From Pseudomonadota bacterium (GTDB lineage Bacteria; Pseudomonadota; Alphaproteobacteria; Rhizobiales; Xanthobacteraceae), in the NCBI GenBank assembly GCA_023435725.1, contig JAEYRD010000048.1:1-27126 (forward strand): 27,126 nucleotides of DNA, written 5' to 3'. Shown here piece by piece: positions 7,867 to 15,790 of the stretch (the first letter of the stretch is position 1; the number at the start of each line of letters is the position of its first letter). Position numbers and translations under genes: made by a program. The notes beneath the pieces were generated by a model. It had not been told where the DNA came from. It searched no databases and was given only the letters and a program-made list of their open reading frames with translations.

Positions 7867-9014
7867 CCACCCAACGCCTCGGCCTCATCATGAACGGCAT
7901 CACCGGCCGCATGGGGCTCAACCAGCATCTGATCCGCTCGATCGTCGCGATCCGCGACCAGGGCGGCGTCAGGCTGAAGAACGGCGATCGCGTGATGCCC
8001 GATCCGATCCTGGTCGGCCGCAGCGCCGAGAAGGTCGAGGCGCTTGCCAAGCGCTTCAACATCGCGCGCTGGACCACCGACCTCGACGCGGCGCTCGCCG
8101 ACAAGAACGACACCATGTTCTTCGACGCCGCGACCACGCAGGCGCGGCCGGGCCTGTTGACCCAGGCCATCAATGCCGGCAAGCACGTCTATTGCGAGAA
8201 GCCGATCGCGACGAACTTCGAGGAAGCCGTCGAAGTCGTGAAACTTGCGAACGCCAAGGGCGTCAAGCACGGCACGGTGCAGGACAAGCTGTTCCTGCCC
8301 GGCCTGAAGAAGATCGCCTTCCTGCGCGACTCCGGCTTCTTCGGCCGGATCCTCTCGGTGCGCGGCGAGTTCGGCTATTGGGTGTTCGAAGGCGGCTGGC
8401 AGGAGGCGCAACGGCCGTCCTGGAACTACCGCGACGAGGACGGCGGCGGCATCATCCTCGACATGGTCTGCCATTGGCGCTACGTGCTCGACAATCTCTT
8501 CGGCGAGGTCGAGAGCGTGGTCTGCATCGGCAACACCGACATCCCCGAGCGCTTCGACGAGCAGGGCAAGAAGTACAAGGCGACCGCCGATGACTCGGCT
8601 TACGCGACGTTCCAGCTGAAGGGCGGCGTCATCGCGCATATCAACATGTCCTGGGTGACGCGCGTCTATCGCGACGACCTCGTCACCTTCCAGGTCGACG
8701 GCACGCACGGCTCGGCGGTTGCAGGGCTCACCGACTGCATGATCCAGGCGCGGCAGGCGACGCCCCGGCCGGTGTGGAATCCCGACGAGAAGCGGCTGCA
8801 CGATTTCTATGGCGACTGGCAGAAGCTGCCGGACAACGTCACCTACGACAACGGTTTCAAGGAGCAGTGGGAGATGTTCATCCGTCACGTCTACGAGGAT
8901 GCGCCCTACAAATTCACGCTGCTCGAAGGCGCCAAGGGCGTGCAGCTCGCCGAATGCGCGCTGAAGAGCTGGAAGGAGCGGCGCTGGATCGACGTCGCTC
9001 CGATCAAGGCCTGA
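7863..9014 (+). CDS. Gfo/Idh/MocA-family NAD(P)-dependent oxidoreductase
   Basis: A 383-residue cytoplasmic dehydrogenase. The Rossmann region begins LGLIMNGITGRMGLNQH with a GxxGxxG-like loop. The family EKP motif is YCEKPIA with K113. The presumed catalytic His lies in DMVCHWRYVLDNLFG. The family oxidises or reduces hydroxyls of sugars, inositols and related rings, often to give 3-keto intermediates. The substrate is unknown. The start overlaps the enolase-superfamily stop by four bases. The next gene begins 135 bases later, after a palindromic repeat. The pairing with a DUF993 protein and a TIM-barrel isomerase suggests oxidation, then isomerisation and C-C cleavage of a polyhydroxylated compound. 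Confidence 0.86.
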   Translation: MTTQRLGLIMNGITGRMGLNQHLIRSIVAIRDQGGVRLKNGDRVMPDPILVGRSAEKVEALAKRFNIARWTTDLDAALADKNDTMFFDAATTQARPGLLTQAINAGKHVYCEKPIATNFEEAVEVVKLANAKGVKHGTVQDKLFLPGLKKIAFLRDSGFFGRILSVRGEFGYWVFEGGWQEAQRPSWNYRDEDGGGIILDMVCHWRYVLDNLFGEVESVVCIGNTDIPERFDEQGKKYKATADDSAYATFQLKGGVIAHINMSWVTRVYRDDLVTFQVDGTHGSAVAGLTDCMIQARQATPRPVWNPDEKRLHDFYGDWQKLPDNVTYDNGFKEQWEMFIRHVYEDAPYKFTLLEGAKGVQLAECALKSWKERRWIDVAPIKA

Positions 9015-9047
9015 GGTTTGGTTGATAAGTCACAATATCTGTTGAGC

Positions 9048-9132
9048 CGTCATTGCGAGCGAAGCGAAGTAATCCAGAATGCCTCCGCGAAAGAGTCTGG
9101 ATTGCTTCGTCGCTTCGCTCCTCGCAATGACG
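9048..9132. repeat. Dispersed palindromic repeat, copy 3, inside the catabolic operon
   Basis: Ends CGTCATTGCGAGCGAAGCGA and CAATGACG frame inner arms AATCCAGA and TCTGGATTGCTTCG. The right arm has a duplicated CGCTTCG-type segment (CGTCGCTTCGCTCCTCGC), so the hairpin has a bulge. It lies between the oxidoreductase and DUF993 genes. Its last base touches the GGGGAGAGG ribosome-binding site of the DUF993 gene, so the folded repeat could influence initiation there. Confidence 0.82.
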
Positions 9133-9149
9133 GGGAGAGGTCTGAAATC

Positions 9150-10340
9150 ATGAACAAGCCCGTCCAGCCGATGTCGGCATTGTCACTGAAGCTGCCGAAA
9201 GTCGACCGGTCGATCGAGATCTATCGGCTCGCGGCATCGCGGAGCTTTCCCGCCAAGCTTGAGAGTGCGCTGAACCGCATCGCCTTCTCGGCCGTGCACA
9301 CGGTCGTCGATCCCTTCGCGGACAACGATCCCTGGCTCTCGGTTGCCGTCGACTGGGACAAGACCATCGCCTTCCGCGAGCACGTCTGGGACCTCGGCCT
9401 CGGTGTCGCCGAAGCCATGGACACTGCGCAGCGCGGCATGGGGCTGGACTGGCCGACTTCGCTGGAGCTGATCACCCGCTCGGTGTCTGCCGCCAAGCGC
9501 CGCAACGCACTGGTGTTCTCCGGGGCGGGCACCGATCATCTCGCGGTCGACGATGCCAAGAGCCTCGACGATGTGATCCGCGCCTATGAGGAGCAGGTTT
9601 CGGCAGTCGAGAAGGTCGGCGGCCGCATCATCCTGATGGCATCGCGCGCGCTGGCCAAGCTCGGCCGCAACGCCGACGACTACGCGAAGGTCTATGACCG
9701 CGTGCTGTCGCAAGTACGCGAGCCCGTCATCATCCACTGGCTCGGCGACATGTTCGATCCGGCGCTGACGGGTTATTGGGGCACCAAGGATCTCGACAAG
9801 GCGATGGACACGGCGGTGGCCATCATCAACGGCAACGCCGGCAAGGTGGACGGGGTGAAGGTCTCGCTGCTCGACAAGCAGCGCGAGATCGACATGCGCC
9901 GTCGCCTGGACAAGCGCATCAAGATGTATACCGGCGACGACTTCAACTACGCGGAGCTGATCGCCGGCGATGAGCAGGGTTTTTCGCACGCACTGCTTGG
10001 CATTTTTGATGCGATCGCACCCGCGGCTTCCTACGCACTGTCGCGGCTCGCTGCCGGCGACGAGGCCGGCTTCCACGATGTGCTGGGGCCGACGGTGCCG
10101 CTGTCGCGCCACATCTTCAAGGCACCGACGCGCTTCTACAAGACGGGCATTGTGTTCATGGCCTATCTGAACGGCCACCAGGATCACTTCACCATGGCTG
10201 GCGGCCAGGAGAGCACGCGTTCGATGCTGCATCTGGCGGAGCTGTTCCGCCTGGCCGATCAGGCGGGCCTGCTCGCCAATCCGGAGCTGGCGACGCGGCG
10301 GATGAAGACTGTGTTGGCCTCGCACGGGATCGAATCCTGA
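9150..10340 (+). CDS. DUF993 family protein (dihydrodipicolinate synthase-like)
   Basis: A 396-residue protein recognisable as the DUF993 group of dihydrodipicolinate synthase-like TIM barrels, from the stretches FSGAGTDHL, IIHWLGDMFDPALTGYWG and FMAYLNGHQDHFTMAGGQ. Members are taken to be class I aldolase or lyase-like enzymes, but I know of no firmly established reaction. The ATG at 9150 was chosen because GGGGAGAGG lies 9 bases upstream and the longer frame back to 9018 would translate the palindromic repeat. The stop overlaps the start of the isomerase gene by one base (TGATG). Within this operon it is the best candidate for the C-C bond cleavage step. Confidence 0.8.
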   Translation: MNKPVQPMSALSLKLPKVDRSIEIYRLAASRSFPAKLESALNRIAFSAVHTVVDPFADNDPWLSVAVDWDKTIAFREHVWDLGLGVAEAMDTAQRGMGLDWPTSLELITRSVSAAKRRNALVFSGAGTDHLAVDDAKSLDDVIRAYEEQVSAVEKVGGRIILMASRALAKLGRNADDYAKVYDRVLSQVREPVIIHWLGDMFDPALTGYWGTKDLDKAMDTAVAIINGNAGKVDGVKVSLLDKQREIDMRRRLDKRIKMYTGDDFNYAELIAGDEQGFSHALLGIFDAIAPAASYALSRLAAGDEAGFHDVLGPTVPLSRHIFKAPTRFYKTGIVFMAYLNGHQDHFTMAGGQESTRSMLHLAELFRLADQAGLLANPELATRRMKTVLASHGIES

Positions 10341-11203
10341 TGCGCGATTTCTCGTCCGACCATCGCTGGCTGTCGCTGAACACGGCGACAGTCCGCAAGC
10401 AGGGTGACCTCGTAGAGATCATCGATGCCTGTGCAAGGCATGGCATTCGTGCCATCGATCCCTGGCGCGACCAGGTCACGTCCGTCGGTCTCGATCGCGC
10501 CGTGCGTGCGGTGCGCGATGCCGGCCTCGATCTCTCCGGCTATTGCCGCGGCGGCATGTTCACCTCGGACGCGGCGCGCCGCGGCGAGGTGCGCGATGAC
10601 AACCGGCGCTGCGTCGATGAAGCCAAGGCGCTGGGCGCCTCCTGCATCGTGCTGGTCGTCGGCGGCCTGCCGCAATATTCGCGGCCCGGCAGCGAGGCGT
10701 CCAAGGACATCGCGGGAGCACGCGAGCAGGTTGAGGAAGCCCTGGTCGAGATGCTCGACCATGCCAGACAGGCCAAGCTGCCGCTGGCGGTCGAGCCGCT
10801 GCACCCGGCTTACGCTGCGGATCGCGCCTGCGTGAACACCACAAAACAGGCGCTCGACATCTGCGACAGGCTCGATCCTGATCGCACTGGCATGCTTGGT
10901 GTTGCCCTCGACGTCTATCACATTTGGTGGGATCCGGAGCTGATGGGCCAGATCGCGCGCGCCGGCAAGGACCGGCTGCTCGCGTTCCACGTCTGTGACT
11001 GGATGGTACCGACCAAGGATATCCTCAACGACCGTGGCATGATGGGTGACGGCGTCATCGACATCAAATCGGTACGCGCCGCGGTCGAGGCACAGGGCTT
11101 TGCCGGCTATTCCGAGATCGAGATATTCTCGAACGACTGGTGGGGCAAGCCGATCGACGAGGTGCTGCGCACCTGCATCGAACGGCATCGCAGCGCAGTT
11201 TAG
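10340..11203 (+). CDS. Sugar phosphate isomerase/epimerase (AP endonuclease 2-like TIM barrel)
   Basis: A 287-residue protein of the xylose-isomerase-like / AP-endonuclease-2 fold. Likely metal ligands are Glu in LAVEPLHP, Asp and His in VALDVYHIWWDP, His in LLAFHVCDW, and Glu in YSEIEIFS near the C-terminus. Relatives isomerise or epimerise sugars, keto-inositols and keto-glycosides, or act as dehydratases. The start ATG overlaps the DUF993 stop by one base, so the two proteins are co-translated. It is the last gene of the operon. The convergent gene ends only 33 bases away, with no visible terminator between them. Confidence 0.83.
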   Translation: MRDFSSDHRWLSLNTATVRKQGDLVEIIDACARHGIRAIDPWRDQVTSVGLDRAVRAVRDAGLDLSGYCRGGMFTSDAARRGEVRDDNRRCVDEAKALGASCIVLVVGGLPQYSRPGSEASKDIAGAREQVEEALVEMLDHARQAKLPLAVEPLHPAYAADRACVNTTKQALDICDRLDPDRTGMLGVALDVYHIWWDPELMGQIARAGKDRLLAFHVCDWMVPTKDILNDRGMMGDGVIDIKSVRAAVEAQGFAGYSEIEIFSNDWWGKPIDEVLRTCIERHRSAV

Positions 11204-11236
11204 GATCGGTACTCCACTAATCAATGCTGCCGGCGG

Positions 11237-13075
11237 TCACTGGCTTGCCGTCTGCGGCAGCGTGTTGAAGCGCGCCTTCTGCTCGCTGCTCAGCGTGGCA
11301 TAAAATTCATCCAATGCCGGCTGCACCCGATTGGCTGCCTCCAGCATGGCTTCGAGCCGCTTCTGCATCGCTTCGAGCCGTCCCACAGGCGTCAGCGGCA
11401 CGTCATCCGGGCAGGCAGCCTGCAGGGCCTTAACTGCCTGATTGGTAGCGTCACTCAATCGGTCAAGCGCTTCCTTTTGCTTGCCCGCCGGATGGACTAC
11501 CGCCTCGATCCGTTCGATCGGGAGCTGCGTCAGGCTGGATTTCTGATCGCCGCAGCTTTCGGACTGCGCATTCGCTTCCCGCTGTTGCGGGCGCTCGCCG
11601 ATATTGGGGCCGAGTGTGTTGAAACGCGCCTGCTGCTCATCGCTGAGCGAGCCATAGAACTTTTCGAGCGCCGGTCGCACGATCTTCACCGCCTCAAGCG
11701 TCGCGCTGACGCGGTTCGTCATCGCGCGCAAGCGGCCGGGTGGCGTCAGCGCATACGAATCATTGCAGGATTGCTTGAAGGCATCGGCGGCCTGTGTCGC
11801 CGCGGCCTTCAAGTCGTCGAGCAGGGTGCGCTGCTCGGGCGTCGGCTGAACCGCCTGGGCGATCGACGCAAACGGCCACGCGGTCACGCCCTTGTCCGGA
11901 GCGTCACACAATTGTCGTAGCGCCTGCGGGTTTACGCTGGTGCCCCGGCGCGCGCGATAGCTGGCACCGGCTTGCGGATAGTCATTCGGGTTGATGCTGG
12001 CATAGGCGGAATACGCGCTATCCCGGCCCCAGAACACGGTGTCGACAAAGTCGTCGTAGGCATAGGCCCAATAGCCGGGGTCGTACGCGTAGGACCAGAA
12101 CGTGTAGTCAAAAATATCGGAATAGGCATACGGCCAGAACACAGGCCCAAGCCACGCCACGAAGACCGCGGGATGACGGTGCCGCCAGGCCTGCCGAGGA
12201 GCCCAGCCGCTCTGGCGGGTGATGAGCGCCGCTTGGCTTTGCGCAGTGGCATGCTCGCGGAAACGCTCCGCAAATCGCCCGCGCTCGGCGGCCTGCACGG
12301 CGGCGGCAGTGGCGGCTCGCCCAACTGTCGTCGGCTCAGGTCCCAACCGCTGCAGGCGCGCCTGATCCCGCTGTTGCATGCCCTGTTCGCGTTGGAGCAG
12401 CCGGTTCTGTGCCTGCACCGCCCGCTCCTGTGCACGCTGGGCCCGTAGGCCTTCCGGCTTCTGCGACTGCAATTGCTGGACGCGCTGCTGCATGCGATCG
12501 ATGCGGCTCTGCCGTTCCGTGCTCAGGCGCGTCAGCGCGTCGCGCTGGCGTTGTTGCGTGATCTGCTGGCGTTGCTGGATTTGCTGCTGACGCTGTTGCG
12601 CGCGCTGTTCCACCTGCTCCTGTCGCGATGGCCGCGCGCTCACGGCCGGTGGTGCGCTCCGGGGCGAGGGGGCGGCGATATGCGGTGTCGGCCGCGGTGC
12701 CATGGCCGGACGTTGTGGCGCAGTCGGCGCCCGATGGATTTCAGGCCGCGGTGCCGCCACGTGCGGGGCAGCTCGCGGCGGTGGGGCAGCGAAGTGCGGG
12801 GTCGGACGCGGCGGCGGTGAGGCGATGTGGGGCGCTGGATGTGGCGCCATCGCCGGCCGCTGCGGCATGGCCGGAGGATGGAATGTCGGTGCGGCGGGAC
12901 GCGCCATAGCTGGCGGCGGCGCCGGACGGGCCATCGGCGGTGGTGCTGCCGGTCGTGCAGCTGCTCCCGGTGGTCCACCCCTTCCATGGTGGTCCTGGGC
13001 GGACGCGCCGACGTCCGCCGCTAGTATCGAAACACCAACCAAAAACGCCGTAAAGCAAACATCACGCGGCAGCAT
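11237..13075 (-). CDS. Exported LTxxQ-motif (Spy/CpxP-like) protein with duplicated C-terminal domain
   Basis: A predicted 612-residue envelope protein. The start at 13075 gives a signal peptide (MLPRDVCFTAFLVGVSIL, cleavage near ASAQ). A longer frame to 13147 adds only a charged, non-signal extension. After the signal come a Pro/Ala/His-rich stretch, a Gln/Arg-rich coiled-coil segment (QRAQQRQQQIQQRQQ) and a Trp/Tyr-rich segment (YWAYAYDDFVDTVFWG). Two copies of a helical module follow, ending in LEKFYGSLSDEQQARFNTL and LDEFYATLSSEQKARFNTL. Each copy has a Cys pair 47 residues apart (C390/C437 and C508/C555). The modules resemble periplasmic stress chaperones of the Spy/CpxP group. The function of the low-complexity half is unknown. 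Confidence 0.82.
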   Translation of the reverse strand: MLPRDVCFTAFLVGVSILAADVGASAQDHHGRGGPPGAAARPAAPPPMARPAPPPAMARPAAPTFHPPAMPQRPAMAPHPAPHIASPPPRPTPHFAAPPPRAAPHVAAPRPEIHRAPTAPQRPAMAPRPTPHIAAPSPRSAPPAVSARPSRQEQVEQRAQQRQQQIQQRQQITQQRQRDALTRLSTERQSRIDRMQQRVQQLQSQKPEGLRAQRAQERAVQAQNRLLQREQGMQQRDQARLQRLGPEPTTVGRAATAAAVQAAERGRFAERFREHATAQSQAALITRQSGWAPRQAWRHRHPAVFVAWLGPVFWPYAYSDIFDYTFWSYAYDPGYWAYAYDDFVDTVFWGRDSAYSAYASINPNDYPQAGASYRARRGTSVNPQALRQLCDAPDKGVTAWPFASIAQAVQPTPEQRTLLDDLKAAATQAADAFKQSCNDSYALTPPGRLRAMTNRVSATLEAVKIVRPALEKFYGSLSDEQQARFNTLGPNIGERPQQREANAQSESCGDQKSSLTQLPIERIEAVVHPAGKQKEALDRLSDATNQAVKALQAACPDDVPLTPVGRLEAMQKRLEAMLEAANRVQPALDEFYATLSSEQKARFNTLPQTASQ

Positions 13076-13178
13076 GATTGCAGCTCTCCGCTCGTCCAGT
13101 CGCCCGCAACGGTCAACGCGCAGGCGACCAAATCGTTCGGCCGCCACCGGCGTTGCGGTATTCCGACGCAGGCTGGCC

Positions 13179-14396
13179 TTACGCCAAATCCCGTGTAAGG
13201 GTGGCCGCGATCCGCTCCAGTGCCCAGTCGACCTGGTCGCTGGTGATCACCAGCGGCGGGGCGAAGCGGATCGTGTGCTCATGGGTATCCTTGGCGAGGA
13301 TGCCTTCGAGCTGCAGAGCCTCGCAGTAGCGGCGCGCGCGTCCAGCCTCGGGATTGAGCTCGACCGCCAGCATCAGCCCGCGTCCGCGCACCTCGCGGAC
13401 GGTGTTGGCGCGGATGCTTTTGAGGCCTTGCAGGAAGCGCTCGCCCTGCACCGCGGCGTTCTCGATCATTCCTTCCTCGACGAGCACGCGCAGCGCCGCG
13501 CGCGCCACCGCACAGGCGAGCGGGTTGCCACCGAACGTCGAGCCATGCTGGCCCGGCTTCAGCGTGCCGAGGACCTCATTGTTGGAAAGCACGGCCGAGA
13601 CCGGATAGAAACCGCCGGACAAGGCTTTGCCGAGCAGCGTCACATCCGCCTCGATGCCCTCGTGCTGCTCCGCAAGCAGCTTGCCGGTGCGACCGAGCCC
13701 GGTCTGGATCTCGTCGAGGATCAGCATCACCTCGTGCGCGGTGCAGAGTTCGCGCACTCCCGCGAAGTAGCCTGCTGGCGGAATGATGACGCCGGCTTCG
13801 CCCTGGATCGGCTCGACCAGGAAGGCGACGGTGTTCGGCGTGATCGCCGCTTCCAGCGCCGCGAGATCTCCGAACGGAATGATCCTGAAGCCCGGCGCGA
13901 AAGGTCCGAAATGTTCGCGCGTCGCCGCATCGGTCGAGAACCCGACGATGCCGAGGGTGCGTCCATGGAAATTGTTGGCGCAGACGATGATCTCGGCTTG
14001 ACCGTCGGGCACTCCCTTCACCTCATAGCCCCATTTGCGCACGGACTTGATCGCGCTCTCCACCGCCTCGGCCCCGCTGTTCATCGGTAGCACCTTGTGG
14101 GAGCCGGTCAGCTCCGCGATCTCTTCATAGAAGGGGGCGAGCTGGTCGTTGTGGAATGCACGCGAAGTCAGGGTCAGTCGGCCGGCCTGTTCGACCATCG
14201 CAGCCAGGATTTTCGGGTGGCAGTGGCCCTGGTTGAGTGCCGAATAGGCGGAGAGGCAATCAAGATATCGGTTGCCGTGGGTGTCCCAGACGAACACGCC
14301 TTCGCCGCGCGACAGGACAACGCCGAGCGGCTCGTAATTGCGGGCGCCGAAGCGCGCCTCTCTCGCGATGAAATCGGTCACTGGCGGACTACTCAT
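13179..14396 (-). CDS. rocD: Ornithine--oxo-acid transaminase
   Basis: A 405-residue PLP enzyme of fold-type I, class III aminotransferases. It converts ornithine and 2-oxoglutarate to glutamate-5-semialdehyde and glutamate in arginine and ornithine catabolism. Visible features are YEPLGVVLSRGEGVFVWD at the N-terminus, NSGAEAVESAIK, FHGRTLG, LDEIQTGLGRTG, and the PLP-binding Lys257 in LLGKALSGGFYPVSA, followed by HGSTFGGNPLACAVA. Length and motifs match ornithine aminotransferase better than acetylornithine or GABA aminotransferases. It lies between the LTxxQ gene and the P450 on the same strand, with gaps of about 100 and 67 bases. No arginase gene is nearby in the window. Confidence 0.9.
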   Translation of the reverse strand: MSSPPVTDFIAREARFGARNYEPLGVVLSRGEGVFVWDTHGNRYLDCLSAYSALNQGHCHPKILAAMVEQAGRLTLTSRAFHNDQLAPFYEEIAELTGSHKVLPMNSGAEAVESAIKSVRKWGYEVKGVPDGQAEIIVCANNFHGRTLGIVGFSTDAATREHFGPFAPGFRIIPFGDLAALEAAITPNTVAFLVEPIQGEAGVIIPPAGYFAGVRELCTAHEVMLILDEIQTGLGRTGKLLAEQHEGIEADVTLLGKALSGGFYPVSAVLSNNEVLGTLKPGQHGSTFGGNPLACAVARAALRVLVEEGMIENAAVQGERFLQGLKSIRANTVREVRGRGLMLAVELNPEAGRARRYCEALQLEGILAKDTHEHTIRFAPPLVITSDQVDWALERIAATLTRDLA

Positions 14397-14463
14397 CCTT
14401 CGTCGCCCCAGCTCATGCCTCTCGCGTATTCTAACCGATCATGCGCGGCTCGGCCAAAAATTC

Positions 14464-15684
14464 TCAGCCGATGGAGCAGGGCACGCTCAGGAAGCCGCGG
14501 AACCGCACTCGTCCGCCTCGCACCGGCTGGCCGCTCACGGCAAAGTTCGGGAAGCGCGCCAGGAAATGCGCGATCGCGATGGCGCCTTCGAGCCGCGCCA
14601 GCGCCATGCCGGCGCATTGATGTGCGCCGGTGGCGAAAGCCAGATGCCGGTTCGGCGTGCGCGCGATGTCGAAGCGTTCGGGGTCCGGAAACTGTGCGGG
14701 ATCGCGATTGGCCGCACCGATGCACAACGTCACCGACGTGCCGCCGTCGAGCGCGACGCCTCCGAGTTCGACCCGCTCCGTGGTCATGCGATTGCCGAGC
14801 TGGTTCGAGCTCTCGTAGCGGAGCATCTCCTCGACGGCGGTCTTGATGAGCTCGGGATTGTCGATCAGCCGCTGTTTCTGATCCGGATTCCGGTGCAGGG
14901 CGACGAGACCGTTGCCGATCAGGTTGGTGGTGGTCTCGTGGCCGGCATTGAGCAGGAAGATGCAGTTGTGCAGCAATTCCTTCTCGGTTAGCCGCTCGCC
15001 ATTCTCCTCGCCCAGGATCAGGCGCGTCAGTACGTCGCGCTCGGGATTGCCCGGCTTCTCGCGCCGTCGTGCGACCAGTGTTTCGAGGTAAGCGAGGAAA
15101 TCCTTTACCGCCTTGTTGCCGCGCGCAGCCGCCTCGGGCGACACCACCGGCTCGAGCGCCCCCAGGATTGCCAGCGACCAGTCACGCAGCGGCTCGCGCT
15201 CGTCGTGGGGCACGTCGAGCAGATTGCCGATCACCTCGATCGGGATCGAGGCGGCGAAGTCCTCGATCAGCTCGCAGCTTCCTTTGGCGGCGATGGCGTC
15301 GAGCAGGCGGTCGACGAGCTTGATGATATCAGGCTCCATCCCCGCGATCGCGCGTGGCGACAGCGCGCCCATGATCAGGCGCCGCACGCGGGTGTGCGAG
15401 GGCGGATCGTTGAAGACGAGGCTCGTGGTGTGGTGCTCGTAGAGCGGCGTGTCGCCGTATTTCGGTGCGAACTCGCGCTTCTTGTCCGAGCTGAAGGACT
15501 TGGTGTTCTTGTAGGTCGTGACGAGGTCGTCATAACGGGTCAGGAACACGGTGCCGTTCGGCAGGCGCTTGACCGGCTCGTTCTCCCGCAGTGCACGATA
15601 AGTCGGGTAGGGATCGTCGTAGAATTCGGGTGTCAGCTTCTCCAGATCGAAATTGGCCGCCAGTTCTTTCGCACTTGCGTTCAT
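14464..15684 (-). CDS. Cytochrome P450
   Basis: A 406-residue soluble bacterial P450. The I-helix oxygen-activation motif is NAGHETTTNLIGNG, the K-helix ExxR is EEMLRYES, and the heme loop is FATGAHQCAGMALARLEG with the thiolate Cys357. The start at 15684 gives MNASAKELAANFDLEKLTP, a usual N-terminus. The longer frame to 15840 would run through the opposing gene's start region. The size fits class I P450s that take electrons from a separate ferredoxin, but no ferredoxin or reductase gene is present in the window. The substrate is unknown. It is divergent from the ThDP-decarboxylase pair, with a 106-base shared promoter region. Confidence 0.9.
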   Translation of the reverse strand: MNASAKELAANFDLEKLTPEFYDDPYPTYRALRENEPVKRLPNGTVFLTRYDDLVTTYKNTKSFSSDKKREFAPKYGDTPLYEHHTTSLVFNDPPSHTRVRRLIMGALSPRAIAGMEPDIIKLVDRLLDAIAAKGSCELIEDFAASIPIEVIGNLLDVPHDEREPLRDWSLAILGALEPVVSPEAAARGNKAVKDFLAYLETLVARRREKPGNPERDVLTRLILGEENGERLTEKELLHNCIFLLNAGHETTTNLIGNGLVALHRNPDQKQRLIDNPELIKTAVEEMLRYESSNQLGNRMTTERVELGGVALDGGTSVTLCIGAANRDPAQFPDPERFDIARTPNRHLAFATGAHQCAGMALARLEGAIAIAHFLARFPNFAVSGQPVRGGRVRFRGFLSVPCSIG

Positions 15685-15790
15685 CCGCCATACTCGCCGG
15701 TTGAGACCGATATGCCGTTTTCGCTCTTTCGAGCGGCGCGGATCACCGTCTACAGTCGTGTCGTGATTTGCAAGCCGACTGGACAGGAAA
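15685..15790. promoter_or_regulatory. Divergent promoter region, P450 / ThDP-decarboxylase
   Basis: This 106-base stretch must contain both promoters. It holds a perfect palindrome CGCTC-TTTC-GAGCG at 15722-15735 and a wider inverted pair ATCAC (15742-15746) / GTGAT (15763-15767). Either could be an operator. An AGGAAA site lies just before the ATG at 15791. No regulator gene is adjacent, and I could not pick clear -35/-10 elements. Confidence 0.3.

Noticed and set aside
2550..9132. The three palindromic repeats as a CRISPR array
   Set aside because: Copies are kilobases apart, are themselves long hairpins, vary in sequence and have no regular spacers or cas genes.
9018..9149. Upstream extension of the DUF993 protein
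   Set aside because: The extra 44 codons come from the palindromic repeat. The ATG at 9150 has a strong GGGGAGAGG site.
12541..12620. Tandem CTG/TTG-rich repeats in the LTxxQ gene as a DNA microsatellite or phase-variation site
   Set aside because: The pattern reflects irregular Gln/Arg codons of a coiled-coil segment; unit length and sequence vary and the frame is intact.
12702..14090. A 462-codon plus-strand frame opposite the LTxxQ protein and rocD
   Set aside because: It begins with a Gly/Ala-rich mirror of the Pro-rich segment and continues antisense to rocD, which has all its catalytic motifs on the other strand.
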